Shown: positions 45,100 to 56,894, counted from the first letter of the stretch. The stretch: DNA of 64,000 nt from Agarophyton chilense (GCA_030374765.1 JARGXX010000092.1:558001-622000), one strand, 5' to 3'. The notes: generated by a model from the sequence alone, not told the origin. Translations and numbers: made by a program.

Positions 45100-46480
45100 C
45101 CTCAAGTGGAGCAAAAAAACAATCAGCAACTTCATCAAAAATCGCACAACATACGGATCGAGGCATTCAACCGGCCATCTTATGTAGCTACTTCTAGTCG
45201 AAAAGCGTGGAATTAAGTCTGTTATAGTGAGATACAGCGATGAATTAATTATGCCACGTGGTGGACATATATGCTTGCCTGCATGCGCCGTGTACTACAG
45301 TAGTTTAATTAGCAATTAGCTTAGTTTCTTATACATTTAGTATTATTGAGATAAGAGTATGTAGATAGGGAGGCGCACCTCAAGTGCACCTCTTCGTGGC
45401 CACGTGCCAAGAAGAGCCACCGTAGGTCGAGTGGCTGGTAATATATGTATTTACCAAGCATGACAACCCCTGTCACTATTGTAAAGAAAAGCACCTTCTA
45501 GACTACTTTTAACCCTTTTGGTTTCTACAGTCGACCACAAAAGCCAGACTAGTATCCTTACGGTTTTCCGGACCAGCATGCGCTCTGCATCATCGTCTAC
45601 AAACGTGGTCACAGTAACCCCGACGTTCCCCTTGCACTCTTCAGGAGCAGGTGCTGCCACCCCTTACCGGTATCTTCAATCTCCTCTTCTTAGGTGGAGC
45701 ATATTCCGCTCTCTCCAGGACTGTAAGATCTTAAAACCCTTGCTAACGTTTTGGTTTATACCACATTATGGTCTCTTGACTTAAAAATTGGTGTTCACCG
45801 CGTTTTGAATATAAAGGAAGGATTTAGAGTTTAATCCGTACTGTCTGGTTAAGGAGTCACTGAAACAGCAATCGATGACTCATTAGATTACCTCAATGAA
45901 TCAATCCTCAAAAACCGCACCAAGGGGAATCATCAGGGCGCCTAGTGCACCATTTGGTGGTCTTCCCCCACGAAGTGGACTTGCACAACCAATCCTGAAC
46001 AACTCGGAGGAACTTCTTCGAAAACCGAGAACCACTCAAGTCAATACGGCAAATCCAGAGAGAAGAGGTCTCTAGACAGAAGCCCGACATACAAATGCGA
46101 TCAGTTAAAAAGAAGAACCTCCTGGTCCCCGTTTGGATATCTATGCAATTACACGTGTGGTGTTTGATCATGTCTATCAGGACGTGATACACTGTGTGCC
46201 GGAATTTGTCATCGATTACATCGGGAACGAGGTAAGAGGACAAATCGACAAATTGGTGATTCTATCCTTACGTAATCATGGTGTTTTAGAACTGGAATGG
46301 GAGGCGAACGCCAACACTGTGATGGTTGAGGCCTGAGCCCCGTTTCAAATACTTCATGGTGTTTTCGGTGACCTCCAACCAATTCTGCTTATTTCGAAAA
46401 ATATTAAGACGCCGCACGACTAATTTCGATTAGAGGCACAGACTGCAGCCACTGAGGGCCCAGGGTATTATAAACAACCT
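45100..46480. other. Probable 5' region of element G; no certain gene
   Basis: No recognised domain. Short plus-strand frames (e.g. 46,133-46,336) lie directly before gag of element G and may be a decayed gag N-terminus. The 5' LTR of G should lie here, but its partner is outside the window, so it cannot be delimited. Confidence 0.35.
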
Positions 46481-46487
46481 AAATCTG

Positions 46488-47282
46488 TTGATAGAGCTGC
46501 ACAGGGAATCTTTCGCGGGAAAGTTGGTGGTTGAGATGGGTCGTGCAGCTTGGAAGAAAAGCGACACCAGCAACCGTCTGGAAAATAATAGAAGAAAACC
46601 AAAAAGGCAAAGTGAAAGGAGAAACGGTCAGATCCTGACTTTTCGGGCTCGAAAACAGAATCGGGTTAGTCAACGGATGACAGCCAAAAAGATTCAAGGA
46701 AACGCAAGAACGATTACCGTCGTAAGGATTGGAAAATAACTGCAAAATTAAGGCCGAATGGTATGAATTGCCGAAGTCAAATTCCGAGAGCGATCTTGAC
46801 CTACAGGTGATCTTTCCGTTGAACGACCTTTTTTCAAGGGCGTTCGACTATCACACGTATATTTCGGAGAACAAGAGCTATGAGTATACCAAAGAGCTTT
46901 CTCACAAGATAATTAAGCCTCACCGGTAGCTTAGATTCCAGATGGGGGATCCCGTTTTTCTGGAGACGACCTCATTCCCATTATAGACTTCCTTCAGATG
47001 TTCGAAATTGCTTGTGACCAAGAGGGGGTTTCAGAAGATGCCGCAATGTGCTTATTCCAGTTTTTACTCAAAGGTTCGGCCGGAGACATGTTATACAGCC
47101 GCTCACAGGGCAATACCATGGCGAGGGATGATGATCAGAGAGAAATGCTGACTACATATCCACAGGTGGTGAATTTCTTTTTGGTAACCTATGCAGCTTA
47201 TGAGTTGATTCAAGAGGCCTACTCTGAGGTGCTCACAAACTATCGACGACCAGGAAAACCCGAATTGCATTACGTACGCTAG
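46488..47282 (+). pseudogene. Gag of element G
   Basis: Three frame pieces. 46,488-46,739 is Lys/Arg-rich. 46,729-46,929 has 'DLFSRAFDYHTYISE', corresponding to 'NELFLEVVHYRNYRL' in gag of element E. 46,998-47,282 has the capsid-like 'FEIACDQEGVSEDAAMCLFQFLLKGSAGD' and 'TYPQVVNFFLVTYAAYELI', matching E's 'RTSCDQNGVDEGAALYLFHFFL'. Gag of both elements therefore belongs to one family, with a basic region before the capsid domain. Frameshifts and an early stop at 47,280 disable it. Confidence 0.7.
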
Positions 47283-47682
47283 CTCGGGCCGATGGCTTTC
47301 CGTTGCGGTAGCATTTTTACTACCACAAGGTTAGAGTCAATTTATGCTGATACCATTGACAAACCAATAAAGTCCCAGGAAAGGCATTACCTTGGTACGA
47401 ACCATAAGGTGGACTAAATTGAACTGGTGCGTTATGCACAGGGCCTAGGGGAGACGCCACGAGTGGGGAAAAGAACTGTTGCCCTCATACTGAAAGGGAC
47501 AAAGGATAGATCGAAACGGTCAGTCATCGACATCTAAGAAGCATCCACGACCGATAACGGATTAGTTGGGCACAAACCTCATGAATAAGCGATTCATCTG
47601 ATCGATACCTCTCAGGTCAGAGAACATTCTTTACCCAGCTTCAAATGGACCAATTTCAGTTTCCGGTGAGTCATCGTCGGAA

Positions 47683-47687
47683 CCACA
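47683..47687 (+). repeat. Target site duplication CCACA, left copy
   Basis: CCACA directly precedes the TG of the left LTR of element E. The same five bases follow the right LTR at 57,342-57,346. Confidence 0.9.
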
Positions 47688-48134
47688 TGTAACGCAATGA
47701 AGGGTTAAGTCAGCGTACAGGTCTCGACCGGTGGTAGCGTGGTAGAGCGGGTCCTAAGGTTCGAATCCTTGACGGCGGCACTCCCAGAGTACTTGGTGCA
47801 ATGGGATGGCGTTTACTGCGTAGTCCTACAGGTTGGAGCTACGGAAACGATGGCTTGAAGACCAAAGGGTGGAACTAATATACCAAAGGGGGTTATTTAG
47901 TATCCTAACGGTGCCTACCGTACTCTAAGGGAGAAGCGTCATCTGAGCCAAGTAAATAGTAATGGCGAGGCGCTGAGATCTCCCTGGCACTGTAGTGTTA
48001 ATCTATTACACTAATTAAATTAAAGTAATAATCTACATGAGTCCACCTGAGGTCGAACCGTACACGTGTCACCTGCAAGACCCTTCAGGGCCCGGCGGCT
48101 TACCGGGGTCAACCGGTATTATCTCTCCTTCGCA
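47688..48134 (-). repeat. 3' LTR of element E (left copy)
   Basis: 447 bp, direct repeat of 56,895-57,341. It contains GGTTCGAATCC at 47,758-47,768 on the plus strand, a perfect pol III B-box word inside a small hairpin (AAGG-loop-CCTT), i.e. antisense to the element's own transcript. Blocks such as 'CTCCCAGAGTACTT' and 'GGCGAGGCGCTGAGATCTCC' are identical to the other copy. Confidence 0.93.
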
Positions 48135-48149
48135 TATCTCCCTCCTTAG
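48135..48149 (-). promoter_or_regulatory. Polypurine tract of element E
   Basis: On the minus strand CCTAAGGAGGGAGATA runs directly into the TG of the 3' LTR. Thirteen of the last fourteen bases are purines or A/T as in plus-strand primers of Ty3/gypsy elements. It confirms that the element reads on the minus strand. Confidence 0.8.
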
Positions 48150-48539
48150 GATTCGACCGTCACGGCGAAGTCCAGATGGTTTCATAACTGCTCCAGGGGA
48201 CGCGTCCACTTCATTGCTCCCGGTACCATTGGGTGCGACGGTACGTCGCGTCGTCATCCCCTGCGGGGATGCGTGAGCTGACCATTGGCGCCGAAGGGCA
48301 ATTAATTGGCCTAATGATTGAAACTGTCACGCGCCGTGAGTGCTGGCCATAAGTGCATCGCCGGCGTATTCCTCGCGTCGCGTTGCAGAGACGCTCCATT
48401 TGGTTCTTCCTTCGTCTCCGTTCTTCCCTTGGCGACCCTCCGCGCTTCTTACACCGTGGTTCACGCCTGTCAGTCCGTTCGTGTCAACTCCATTACTTCG
48501 CCTTTTCCTCGTGGTACCTTTCCATTGGTGGCGCGCGAT

Positions 48540-50093
48540 GCCGAAATCACCTTATAAGCCTGCCGGAGACGCTGTACTTCCTTCGGACTATGTCGCCTCC
48601 ACCGGCTCCCCCATCTATTTACCGGCGGACAACCCTAAGACCAGCAGTACTATGAGCTCCAACAACCCAGCGGGGAGCTTCTCTTGATACCAGATGGCCT
48701 ACGAGCGTCCGGAGGACCGCTATGACCATACCATCCGAAGAAACCCGCGGGCAGTGCGTTATGCCGTTTTCACATCTTCAGTGGAAGAATACCAAAGGTT
48801 TTGCATGTATCTCGACGCCCGAAGATTGGCCAAGATACCCTACTTCCGGAGAGGCAGCAAGAACGCGCGCAGCGTCTCGTGGTATAACCGATGGTAGCAT
48901 TGTCCTGTGGATCCGCGTTCGGAGACGCGATGCCGCATACTCGTCCAAGCGGGCATGTTGTACGTGCGCTGCAAGGAAGAAGCCGGCTACCAGTTCAGGG
49001 TGAACAAACTCCTTTCGGACCTATAAACGGACTTCATCTCACCTCATGTGCGCTTTTCTCCGGCTGATCACAACGTCTTGGCGCTTACGTGTTTCCGGCC
49101 ACCGTACGACCACTTATTCTAGATGTCCAACCGGGTCAATTGGAACGAGATGCATGAGCCCAATGGTCGTCTGCGTTAATCCTTGGCGTTCCTCTTTTGT
49201 CGGCCCCAAGTGGAGTTCCACAACATGAGTGCCGACAAACGCATTCCGTTCTACCCTTCCCTGCCCCAGGAGGATGAGAACCAATGGGCCGTGTATTGGC
49301 GTGTCTCGTCGCTCCTTTTGGCTCCCACGCCTTCCTTAGTGGCGCACAACTTGTCCCAACTCATGGTCGCTGACCATGACCGAAGGTCCGCGCTGTCCTG
49401 GCAGGTGCTCTTCGTCGAGTTCGGCAAGATGTTTCTTATGGCCTTTCTGGATACCGTGAAATACGTAATCCTGGTAATTTCCGTTGGCAAGATTGGAGGG
49501 TGTGATACGATGAGAACATACCCGGTCCTCTAGGTTGCCTAATCCCACTCCCGGACATCATGATCCGTTTCCGAAGGAACCTGGGCATCAAAACATCGTC
49601 CGTGCGACCCAGTTAGACGTCAAGGAGACCGAGGCCCTTTTTGGATCATGTCCTACATGTAGAGTGGGGCACAGCTGCCGCGGCGGATCTCCGTCATGTC
49701 TGCCGTACCGTTGGTATTACGGCCTCGATGTACATTGCGACAGTCCTGAGGAAAGCATGCTCCTGGGCGCGTCGCTTGGCTCGATACGCCGCGGTTGTCC
49801 AATAGGGTCAGGACCCGAAGACCGCCATGGTCAATATCCTGCAGCAAAATGCGCAGGCGATGTCCCAGAGGGTTACCGCCGATTTGAATGCCCCAAATGG
49901 TGTCAATTTGAGTGCCCGGGAGGTTTCCGATGGAGACAATAGTTTCTCAGGTGATTCCCCGCCGAAGAAGCGTGCTCAGCTCGCTGGGGCCGGTCCGGGT
50001 GGTCCAGCTGGCTCATCAGGTGACCCTAATCCCAGTTTCGCTCCTACAGGTGCCAATGAAAACGACGGAGTTACTCCTGCACCGCCCCAGTGA
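48540..50093 (+). pseudogene. Antisense ORF of element E (decayed)
   Basis: Between the chromodomain end (about 50.28 kb) and the 3' LTR, the strand opposite to gag-pol holds a long broken frame. Segments: 'MPKSPYKPAGDAVLPSDYVAST' from 48,538; 'YAVFTSSVEEYQRFCMYLDARRL'; 'MLYVRCKEEAGYQFRVNKLLSDL' (48,955-49,026); 'PFYPSLPQEDENQWAVYWRV...SLVAHNLSQL' (49,225-49,360); 'SMYIATVLRKACSWARR'; 'MVNILQQNAQAMSQRVTADL'; then a Gly/Pro/Ser-rich tail with a basic 'PPKKRAQ' ending at 50,093. Several stops and shifts separate them. The RCxEE...Y.FR..LL segment has a counterpart in element G's antisense frame. The function is unknown. The two are convergent with pol. Confidence 0.6.
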
Positions 50094-50274
50094 GTCCTGT
50101 TGGTGTTAGAAGCGCTTCTGCGAACCTTGAGGTCATACCGAGTGCTGTTAGGCCTCTTTTTGTTACTCGAGTAAGTAAAAAAAGTAGTACTTGTGCTTTC
50201 CCAAGGTCTTTCTTGTATCTCAAATATGCGTGCCCCGGGACGGCGTCCCATCTTGAGAGTGTCCCAGGTCTTCC

Positions 50275-50915
50275 TCAGTTGTCTCCGAAGTACTGACTTT
50301 GTTCCCTGATGCGGGAGCTACGACGAACCGTCGTGCTCCGGCGAACCGTCGTGTCGGGAGGCGGTTTGGGATTATTCGGCCGAATGGTTGGATTATTCGG
50401 GCGAATGGTTGGCTTATTCGGACCAATGGTTGGATTATTCGGACCAATGGTTGGATTACTCGGACCAATGATTGTCATTTCGGGAAGGCCGCGCTCCGAC
50501 TGGCTGATTCTGCGCCAGTAGCGGGCGATAAAAATAGCCTGAACGGTTTGAGGCTCTTGCCAATTATCTTCTTCTGGTGTGGAGCCGAACCAACGGACGC
50601 GATAGCGCATATTTTCATCTTCTCCCATACCGGCTGAGATGATGCGTTCAATCACATATTCCGGTTTGTTTTCATCCTCCGGAAGGAGAGTGTGGTCCAG
50701 AGGGGCCAATCCATCGGAGTCGGTGGGCGCGATGGGTCAAAGTAGTTGGCCTTGACCATCGTGTCCGTGGGGCTAGTGGAGTCCTCGGGAACTGCTTTAG
50801 GGAGAGTGGAGACTTGAGCATCGACTTGAGGTCGTGGTGCTTCCGTTGCGCCAGGGGGCTGGGATGTTCGTGGTCCGGAGTAACTTGGAGCTCGCGTCAC
50901 GCGGTCAATAGGCAC
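50275..50915 (-). pseudogene. Chromodomain and C-terminal tail of element E pol
   Basis: The frame 50,709-50,275 contains 'EYVIERIISAGMGEDENMRYRVRWFGSTPEEDNWQEPQTV', a clear chromodomain with aromatic cage-type residues (Y, W, W). Such domains bind histone marks and direct integration of chromoviruses. Behind it is a repeat of seven residues of the type N-P-T-I-(G/R)-P-N, five times over, then 'TTVRRSTTVRRSS'. The upstream frame 50,915-50,652 is Pro/Thr-rich linker in the same phase. The domain is out of phase with the integrase, so a shift lies near 51.0-51.2 kb. Confidence 0.88.
50369..50473 (-). repeat. 21-bp tandem repeat, five units
   Basis: Plus-strand unit GGATTATTCGGACCAATGGTT with few variants at 50,369, 50,390, 50,411, 50,432 and 50,453. 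It codes on the minus strand for the heptapeptide repeat after the chromodomain. A neighbouring 15-bp repeat (CGAACCGTCGTG words, 50,325-50,352) encodes the T-V-R-R-S motif. Confidence 0.9.
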
Positions 50916-51176
50916 AGTGTCCTATAGGCCGTCAATGAGTAAAGTGATGGTGTCATCATTGGCCCTCAGGTCTTGGTATGGTCCCGTAAAGCGGGGTAAG
51001 AGCTTCCGCGTAGTGTCCTCGAGTTCGTCACTGCCCTTCGGTGGCCGGTCCAGGTAAACCAGATCTCTTTTCCCAAAGGCCGGTGTGTTCCAAACGGCTT
51101 TGTCGAAGTTGGACTTGTAGCGCCATTGGGCTTTGGTCCGTACAGTTCTGGCCGATTGAATAATGCGGTCGATGCG

Positions 51177-52020
51177 TCAGCGCGAGTAGCGCTTCGCCTG
51201 AGTAGAGTTCATTCCTTTGGTTACGTCCTGGGGTATGATAGACTCCTGAAGGTCGACAGCTATAGGCGGCGGAGCTCTCGTTAGCGTTAAGTCGAACGGT
51301 GTTGTCTCTGTGGAACCGTACACCTGTATGTTGTAGGCATAAACCAGTGGCTCAACGTAGTCGTACCAGTCCAATTGGTGCTCCAATACGTAGTGTGCCA
51401 ATTGGTCCAGAAGGGTGCGGTTGAAGCGTTCGGCTTGGCCATTTGCCTGCAGGTGGTACGCCGTGGTGGTCACATGTTTGAGTCCTAAGGTAGCACAAAA
51501 GTTTGAGAAGAATTTGTATACAAACTAGCTGCTGTTATCCTTAAGTAGGTAGAGTGGCATGCCATAAGGATATACCCAGTGGGACAAGATGGCCTTGGCG
51601 ACATCCGTGGCCGTTGTCTTTTCTACGGGCAGGGCTCGGGTAAGTTGGGTAAAACTATCGGTTATAACCAAAACAAACCGTGTCCCATGGGACAACTTAA
51701 GCAAAGGCCCAATTATATCCATTGCGACAAATTCCATTGGACCTGCGGCGGGGAAAAGCTTCAATTTGGCCTGATGGCTGGCGCGAGACCCTCGGATCTG
51801 TGCGCACGATGCACAGTTCCGGGCGGTTTGCCATAGGTCCTGTGCCATTAGTGGCCAATAAAATAACTTCCTTAGGGTCTGGTACGTTCATCGGCCTCCA
51901 GGGTGACCAGCCAAGCGTGGAAAATGGGCGAGGTATTGGAATAGGGCCCTTAGCGAAGTTGGTATTACCCGTTGGAGTGCGCCATCCAGCTGTGAGCGGC
52001 GACATAGTAGTCCAAATCAA
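51177..52020 (-). pseudogene. Integrase of element E
   Basis: The zinc-binding HHCC region ends in 'DLWQTARNCASCAQIRGSR'; its His part lies upstream, near 51,900, in another frame. The core has the first Asp in 'FVAMDIIGPL', the second in 'LYLLKDNSS' and the Glu in 'NGQAERFNRTLLDQL'. A single TAG (after 'DNSS', about 51,525) interrupts the frame at the usual Gln position. 'YDYVEPLVYAYNIQVYGSTETTPFDL' ends the core. All three catalytic acids are visible. Confidence 0.88.
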
Positions 52021-52219
52021 TCATAGTCGAACAGGCATTCTTGGCTTCCCACCAATTGGGCTGTTTTTTTGCAGTATTCGTAGTCGACCTGCGCCTGTAG
52101 GAGTTCCTCAATAGTTAGAGGGAGGAGCTCTTTTTCCTCCGGGTTTATGGCAATAACCTGAGGTCGTGCCGAATTGGGCGGTACTGTCTCGCAGTCCAAT
52201 AGTTATACTTCGTTCTTCT

Positions 52220-53689
52220 TTACCTCAGGATCCTCCGATTGCACCTTACCCATAAGGTCATCTTGTTCCCTGTAGTCCTGAGGTCCATCATCTGTAAAGG
52301 GGTGGGAATTTGGTCGTCCAATGGAGTGTCATCAGTTCCGTCGGTAATGATTCGTGACAGGGCATCTGCTGCCTGGTGCTTGATGTCTGGCCTATAGGTT
52401 ATCTCGTAGTCATATTCTGACAGCCTGAGGGGCCACCAAGCGAGGCGACTCGACGCATCGGTCATATTGAGTAGCCAGCGGAGTGAGTCACGGTCTGTCC
52501 TCATGGTAAACCCGGTTCCCTCGAGGTACAGACGGAGTGTCAATACGGACCATACGATGGCTAGAAATTCCTTTTCGGTCGTACTGTAGTTTCGCTCTGC
52601 GCTGGTGAGCGTTCTGCTCCAGTAGCCAATAGGTCGATAGTCCTTCGGTGACTCCTGTTCCTGTGGCAGTTCACAATCCACTTGGACATCAAAAGCATCT
52701 GTGTCCAGGACGAAAAGCCTATTGGGCTTTGGTAAAGCCAATATGAGTGGGTTCAGCAATTTGTTTTTTAGGGTCTGAAATGCCTCGTTCTTGTCGTCCG
52801 TAAGGGCTTCAAACTCCGAAGGTGTTCCCTTCTTCATCATCGCGTTGAGAGGGGCCGAGATCTTGGCAAACCCTTGGACGAAACGTCAGTAGACGTTGCA
52901 CAAGCCCACAAAGGATCGAAGTTCCCTGTGGGTCCTAGGAGGCTTAGCCTGGCGAATCACATTGGTGGTCCGTGTAGCCACCTTTAGCTTTCCTGGGAGG
53001 ACGGGGTGACCGAGACAGTCCACTGAGGCCTGGAAGAAAGCGCATTTGCGGATTTTGAGTGTCACTCCAGCGTCCTGTAGGATTTTTAGCACCTTCTTCA
53101 CAAGGCTAAAGTGTTCCTTTACAGTCCGTGAGAAGATTATAACGTCATCCAAATAGACCAGGGCGAACTTCCGTTTCACTCTGGACAGTATAATGTCGAT
53201 TACCCGTTGGAACGTGGCTGGTGCATTCTTCAAACCAAAGGGCATGCGAGTAAATCTGAACAGACCTTCATGGGTGGCAAAGGTTTTCAGCGCTCTCGCG
53301 TCTTTCACCAAAGGAATTTGCCAATATACCGAGTTAGCGTCCAGTGTGGTAAATACGACAGCTTCGCCTAAAGAATCCAGACAGTGGGCCATGCGGGGTA
53401 TCGGGTATGAGTCCCTCTTGTTTATTGCGTTCAGCTTCCTGTAGTTGACACAGAACCTGACGGAGCCATCTTTTTTCGCCATATGGACAAGGGGGCTCGC
53501 CCATTCGGATTGCTTCGGAGGCGCTGGCTGTATGAGTTGAGCTTTGCGCATCTTGTCCATCTGGTCGGCGACAATTATCCTACCTTTAAGGACGGTAAGG
53601 TCTGGGTGCTGGAACTGTGTTCTAGCATCATCCTGAAGGTCAATGCGGTTTGTATTGGCTCTGATTGTGCCCAATCTACCTGACCACAT
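52220..53689 (-). pseudogene. Reverse transcriptase and RNase H of element E
   Basis: Reverse transcriptase: 'EWASPLVHMAKKDGSVRFCVNYRKLN', 'YPIPRMAHCLDSLG', 'FTTLDANSVYWQIPL' and the catalytic strand 'FALVYLDDVIIFSR', then 'VDCLGHPVLPGKLKV'. RNase H, in the same frame after a TGA at about 52,886-52,888 ('CNVY' stop 'RFV'): 'FVLDTDAFDVQVDCEL', 'NYSTTEKEFLAIVW', 'FTMRTDRDSLRWLL' and 'KHQAADALSR'. Catalytic residues are present. The stop stands where relatives have Arg (CGA to TGA would explain it). Confidence 0.93.
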
Positions 53690-54241
53690 GGCCTGGTATT
53701 CACTAAAGAGATCAAGTACCTGGGCCTATAGGATTCGAATTCCTCGCCGATGGCGACTGTCCCCTCCCAATAGTCGATGTCCTCGTCGGGCGTTGGCATC
53801 GCAATATTTCCATTTGGGACTCCATAATGGCTACGGGCGCGGGTAGAGCGATAAAAATCACTGTACCTTTAGGTAACCGCACGGGTTTCTCTCGGAAGTT
53901 GCTGATTGTGACCAAGAAAGACCTGTTGGGGTGGATGTTCACTACTCCATTGTCCATAAAGGTAAGGTGCTTCAGAACCGTTTTCGGGTTATTCTGAATC
54001 GTTACGAGATCTGAGGACTTGGAATGGACCGATACAGCTATTTGGGTCATCGGCGGTATCGGTATGGCCTTTGACAGGCGAACCTTATTGTAATTCGTGT
54101 TTTAGGAGACAACCGCCCGTTTGCGGTTTGCTTCTGGTCCTGGGGTTGAACCAGTTATGGAGATGGAAGGTGCGCGGTAAAACGAGACTTTCCTAAAGCA
54201 TGTATAAATGGCCTTAATGTATCGGTCAATAAAGGAGGTCC

Positions 54242-54640
54242 CTAGGATTGCCTCGGCGCTAAGTTAGGACATACAAGGAACCACGTGCGAACTTTGAATT
54301 GTCCTGCCTGGAGGTAAAGTGGTACTATCCCTTTAATGTCCATTGGTGTACGAGACGCATCGGTAACCCTTGGGGTCTTCTTTGCCTGAACGAAATCTTG
54401 CCAACCCAGTGCGAGCAGCTTAGGATGGACCAAGTTGGGACCAGCTCCTGTGGTCGATACAGCTGTTGTCACTCGAGAGTTGTTGGAACGAAGTCCTACG
54501 GTTACTCGAACTTTATAGTTCTCTTTCCGGATGATACAGACGGGGTCGTGACTGTGTTTCAATTGTGGTTCATCCTGAGTGGTCCATTGTGGGTGGTTTG
54601 TATTGGGAAGTGAGGAGCTCTTTGGGTCACGACCGCCCAA
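54242..54640 (-). pseudogene. Retropepsin of element E
   Basis: The frame has 'VTTAVSTTGAGPNLVHPKLL', where the family has D-T-G-A-G: the catalytic Asp is Thr. 'SRTPMDIKGIVPLYLQAGQFKVRTWFLVCPNL' corresponds to the later strands ('G.v.L....g...v...FlV...la'). Same frame as gag and reverse transcriptase. With the Asp lost it cannot cleave the polyprotein. Confidence 0.8.
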
Positions 54641-55452
54641 TTGGTTGAGGCAGGGGAGCTGCCTGTATTCGTCCCTCTAGGAGTTTTACGATGGGGTTTC
54701 CGTTTCTTCCTGAGAATAGTGTTCTTCCATGGGGTCGTCCGTATGATCTACAATTGCGTGCGCCTGTGGGGCTTTGATCGGAGTGTCCGGAGGCGTGGCA
54801 TATCGTGAGCTTCCAGGGGTCCCTGTGGTTCGTTGTTGTGCCCTTTTATACATTCCTTCGGATCTCTGCACCCGGTAATTCTCTTCCCTTAGGGATAGGA
54901 TGGTTTTCGTGCGTGCTCAGGCAAATAAATTTTATGGTCAGAAGTTTGGGTCGGTGACAGGCAGAGGAAGCAGGCCCTTGGGGAGCGAACAAAAACGTCC
55001 TTGCGGGGCGGAAAGAGAGAATAATTGGGTGTGGGTGGTCCAGTAGTCGCTGTAGTTCCCTTGGGAGGTGTATGAAGGGGGCCCGGACGGAGGTGCACTG
55101 AAATCGACAGCGAGGACATCCCCCGAATCCTGTAATGGAATGAAGCATCCATTTCCTACTCCGTGGAGCTAACCAAATGGGCTTGGTTGGGTTTACGAAA
55201 TGGAGTTGCGTGTCCTCTGGTTATATCAGCGTTGCGCCTGGAGGTCCTGTAGGTTTTTTCATAACCCTCGGCGTAAGTAACGAGCCTTCGGAAGGAGTAT
55301 TGCGGGTTTTCACGTGATGAAGTTGCGTTTAAGCCGTCCTCCGGAGAACACGTTTCCAAATCGGTAAGACTTCTTCCATAGGTCGTCTGCGAAAGCTGAT
55401 TCGGTCATTTTGGAGCTTTACCTAAATGATATCACTATCTGGTGGGCATCCA

Positions 55453-56692
55453 TTATGACGTCATCCGTGGCGTAGGTTTCCAAGAGGTAATGAAAAATGT
55501 GGGGTTATGACCTGAGGAGCTCACGGTCTTGAGCATCCACGAGGTCAGTTGCGCCAGATATCTTCGAAACCACTCGGTCACGCGCCTGTCATGTAAGGAA
55601 GAAGTGAAAAAGGTACAGAGCAGCGCCCTCGTCGACACCGTTCTGATCGCAAGACGTACGGAACAAACTGAGAAACATAAGGAAAGCAAGAGGATCGGAA
55701 CCCGAGAACTTCTCCGTAATGGTAAGTTGCATCCGTTTGTCCCATTTGGCGACTCTACGAGACACTGAACCAGAATATTTCGCGGACCTGTCGGCCAGCC
55801 GGTAATTCCGGTAGTGTACAACCTCAAGGAAAAGTTCGTTTGTGGTTGTCAGTGGTCTGAGGCCTCCAACGGCAGCCTCATCCACTTCGAAGTCGGTCGT
55901 TTCGGTCGAGGCCAATTCGAAATCACTCGTGTCCGAATGTTCTCTTCTTTTATTCCTTCTGTTCCTCTTTCTCCTGCTGTTGCTTCTTTTCTTTCCAGCG
56001 GAATAGGGACCTAAAGGATCGATCTCTCTATCAGATCCGACGGAGACCTGAGGTCCCTGTACCTCATATAATCCGTCGGGTGGGGCAAGCGGTCTCTCTT
56101 CTAGACGCAGAGCTTCTCTTCTGCTCCTAGACTGGTCCACCATGGGGTTTCCGTGATGGTATTCCCGGCGAGGGGCGGATAATTCTGGCGCTCCTGGGGG
56201 TTCGGTAGGGGGTTGCCATATGGAGATCGGATGGTTACTTTGTGGTGGGGGGGTTCTGGGGACCAAATTGCCTGCCTGGCGGGTGACGGCGCCTTGAACG
56301 GCCGGTAGGAGGGAGTCTATGAATGACTCAGAATCCCATACCTTAGGGACGATTCGCGCGATGAGGTAATCCGTATGGTCAGCAATCGCCGTAGCGAGTC
56401 GCACGTTCATAATGGAATCCACCTGGGTTGAGCAGAGCTCACGGAGACGGGGCCAGAGAAGGTCGGACAGACCTGCGGACAGGTTTTATCGAATTCCTTC
56501 GGTCTGGAAGGTTTCTCCTTGAGGTGTCTCTGGCCTAGAGGTGGCCCTGGTGAGGCGGTCTCGTAAACACGCCGCCACCGTGGGTTCTCGGCGAATCCTT
56601 TCAGGGTTATCCAGTGGGGTTAGTACTTCTTGCGGCTGGCTCCTTGTGCTCCTGCGGTCGCTAGTGGTATCAACCTGAGGATCAGGCGACAT
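55453..56692 (-). pseudogene. Gag of element E
   Basis: The N-terminal frame 56,692-56,486 is low in complexity. 56,422-55,589 begins 'MDSIMNVRLATAIADHTDYLI', then a Pro-rich part and a strongly basic run ('KKRSNSRRKRNRRNKRRE') that looks like a nuclear-localisation or RNA-binding patch. The capsid start is 'MQLTITEKFSGSDPLAFLMFLSLF' and 'DQNGVDEGAALYLFHFFL'. A stop follows at 55,589, and capsid sequence continues in other frames ('EWFRRYLAQLTSWMLK', about 55,560). Zinc-knuckle sequence is not obvious. Same frame as protease and RT. Confidence 0.75.
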
Positions 56693-56873
56693 CGCCGGCG
56701 TTGTAGTCGCACTTCGTCCTGCCGTAAGATACCTATGGTCGGGTCAGTTAGGTGTGTCTCCTGCACCCATAATGGCGGTTGCTTCTGTACTTCTGGTCCG
56801 TTGGGGAATCAAGCCAAAGTTTAGAATCCGGATAATTCTTCGTTCCAGTGGTCTGTTCAATTATTCCAAAGGT

Positions 56874-56891
56874 TTCTAAGTCGTGAGACCA
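56874..56891 (-). promoter_or_regulatory. Primer binding site candidate of element E
   Basis: Three bases after the 5' LTR's CA, the minus strand reads TGGTCTCACGACTTAGAA. Starting with TGG, it could pair with the 3' end (..CCA) of a tRNA ending AAGTCGTGAGACCA. Which tRNA that is I cannot say. Confidence 0.65.
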
Positions 56892-56894
56892 AAA

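Noticed and set aside
47720..47775. Possible tRNA gene (A- and B-box words)
   Set aside because: No acceptor, D- or anticodon stem can be formed at normal spacing, and the sequence is part of an LTR present in two copies.
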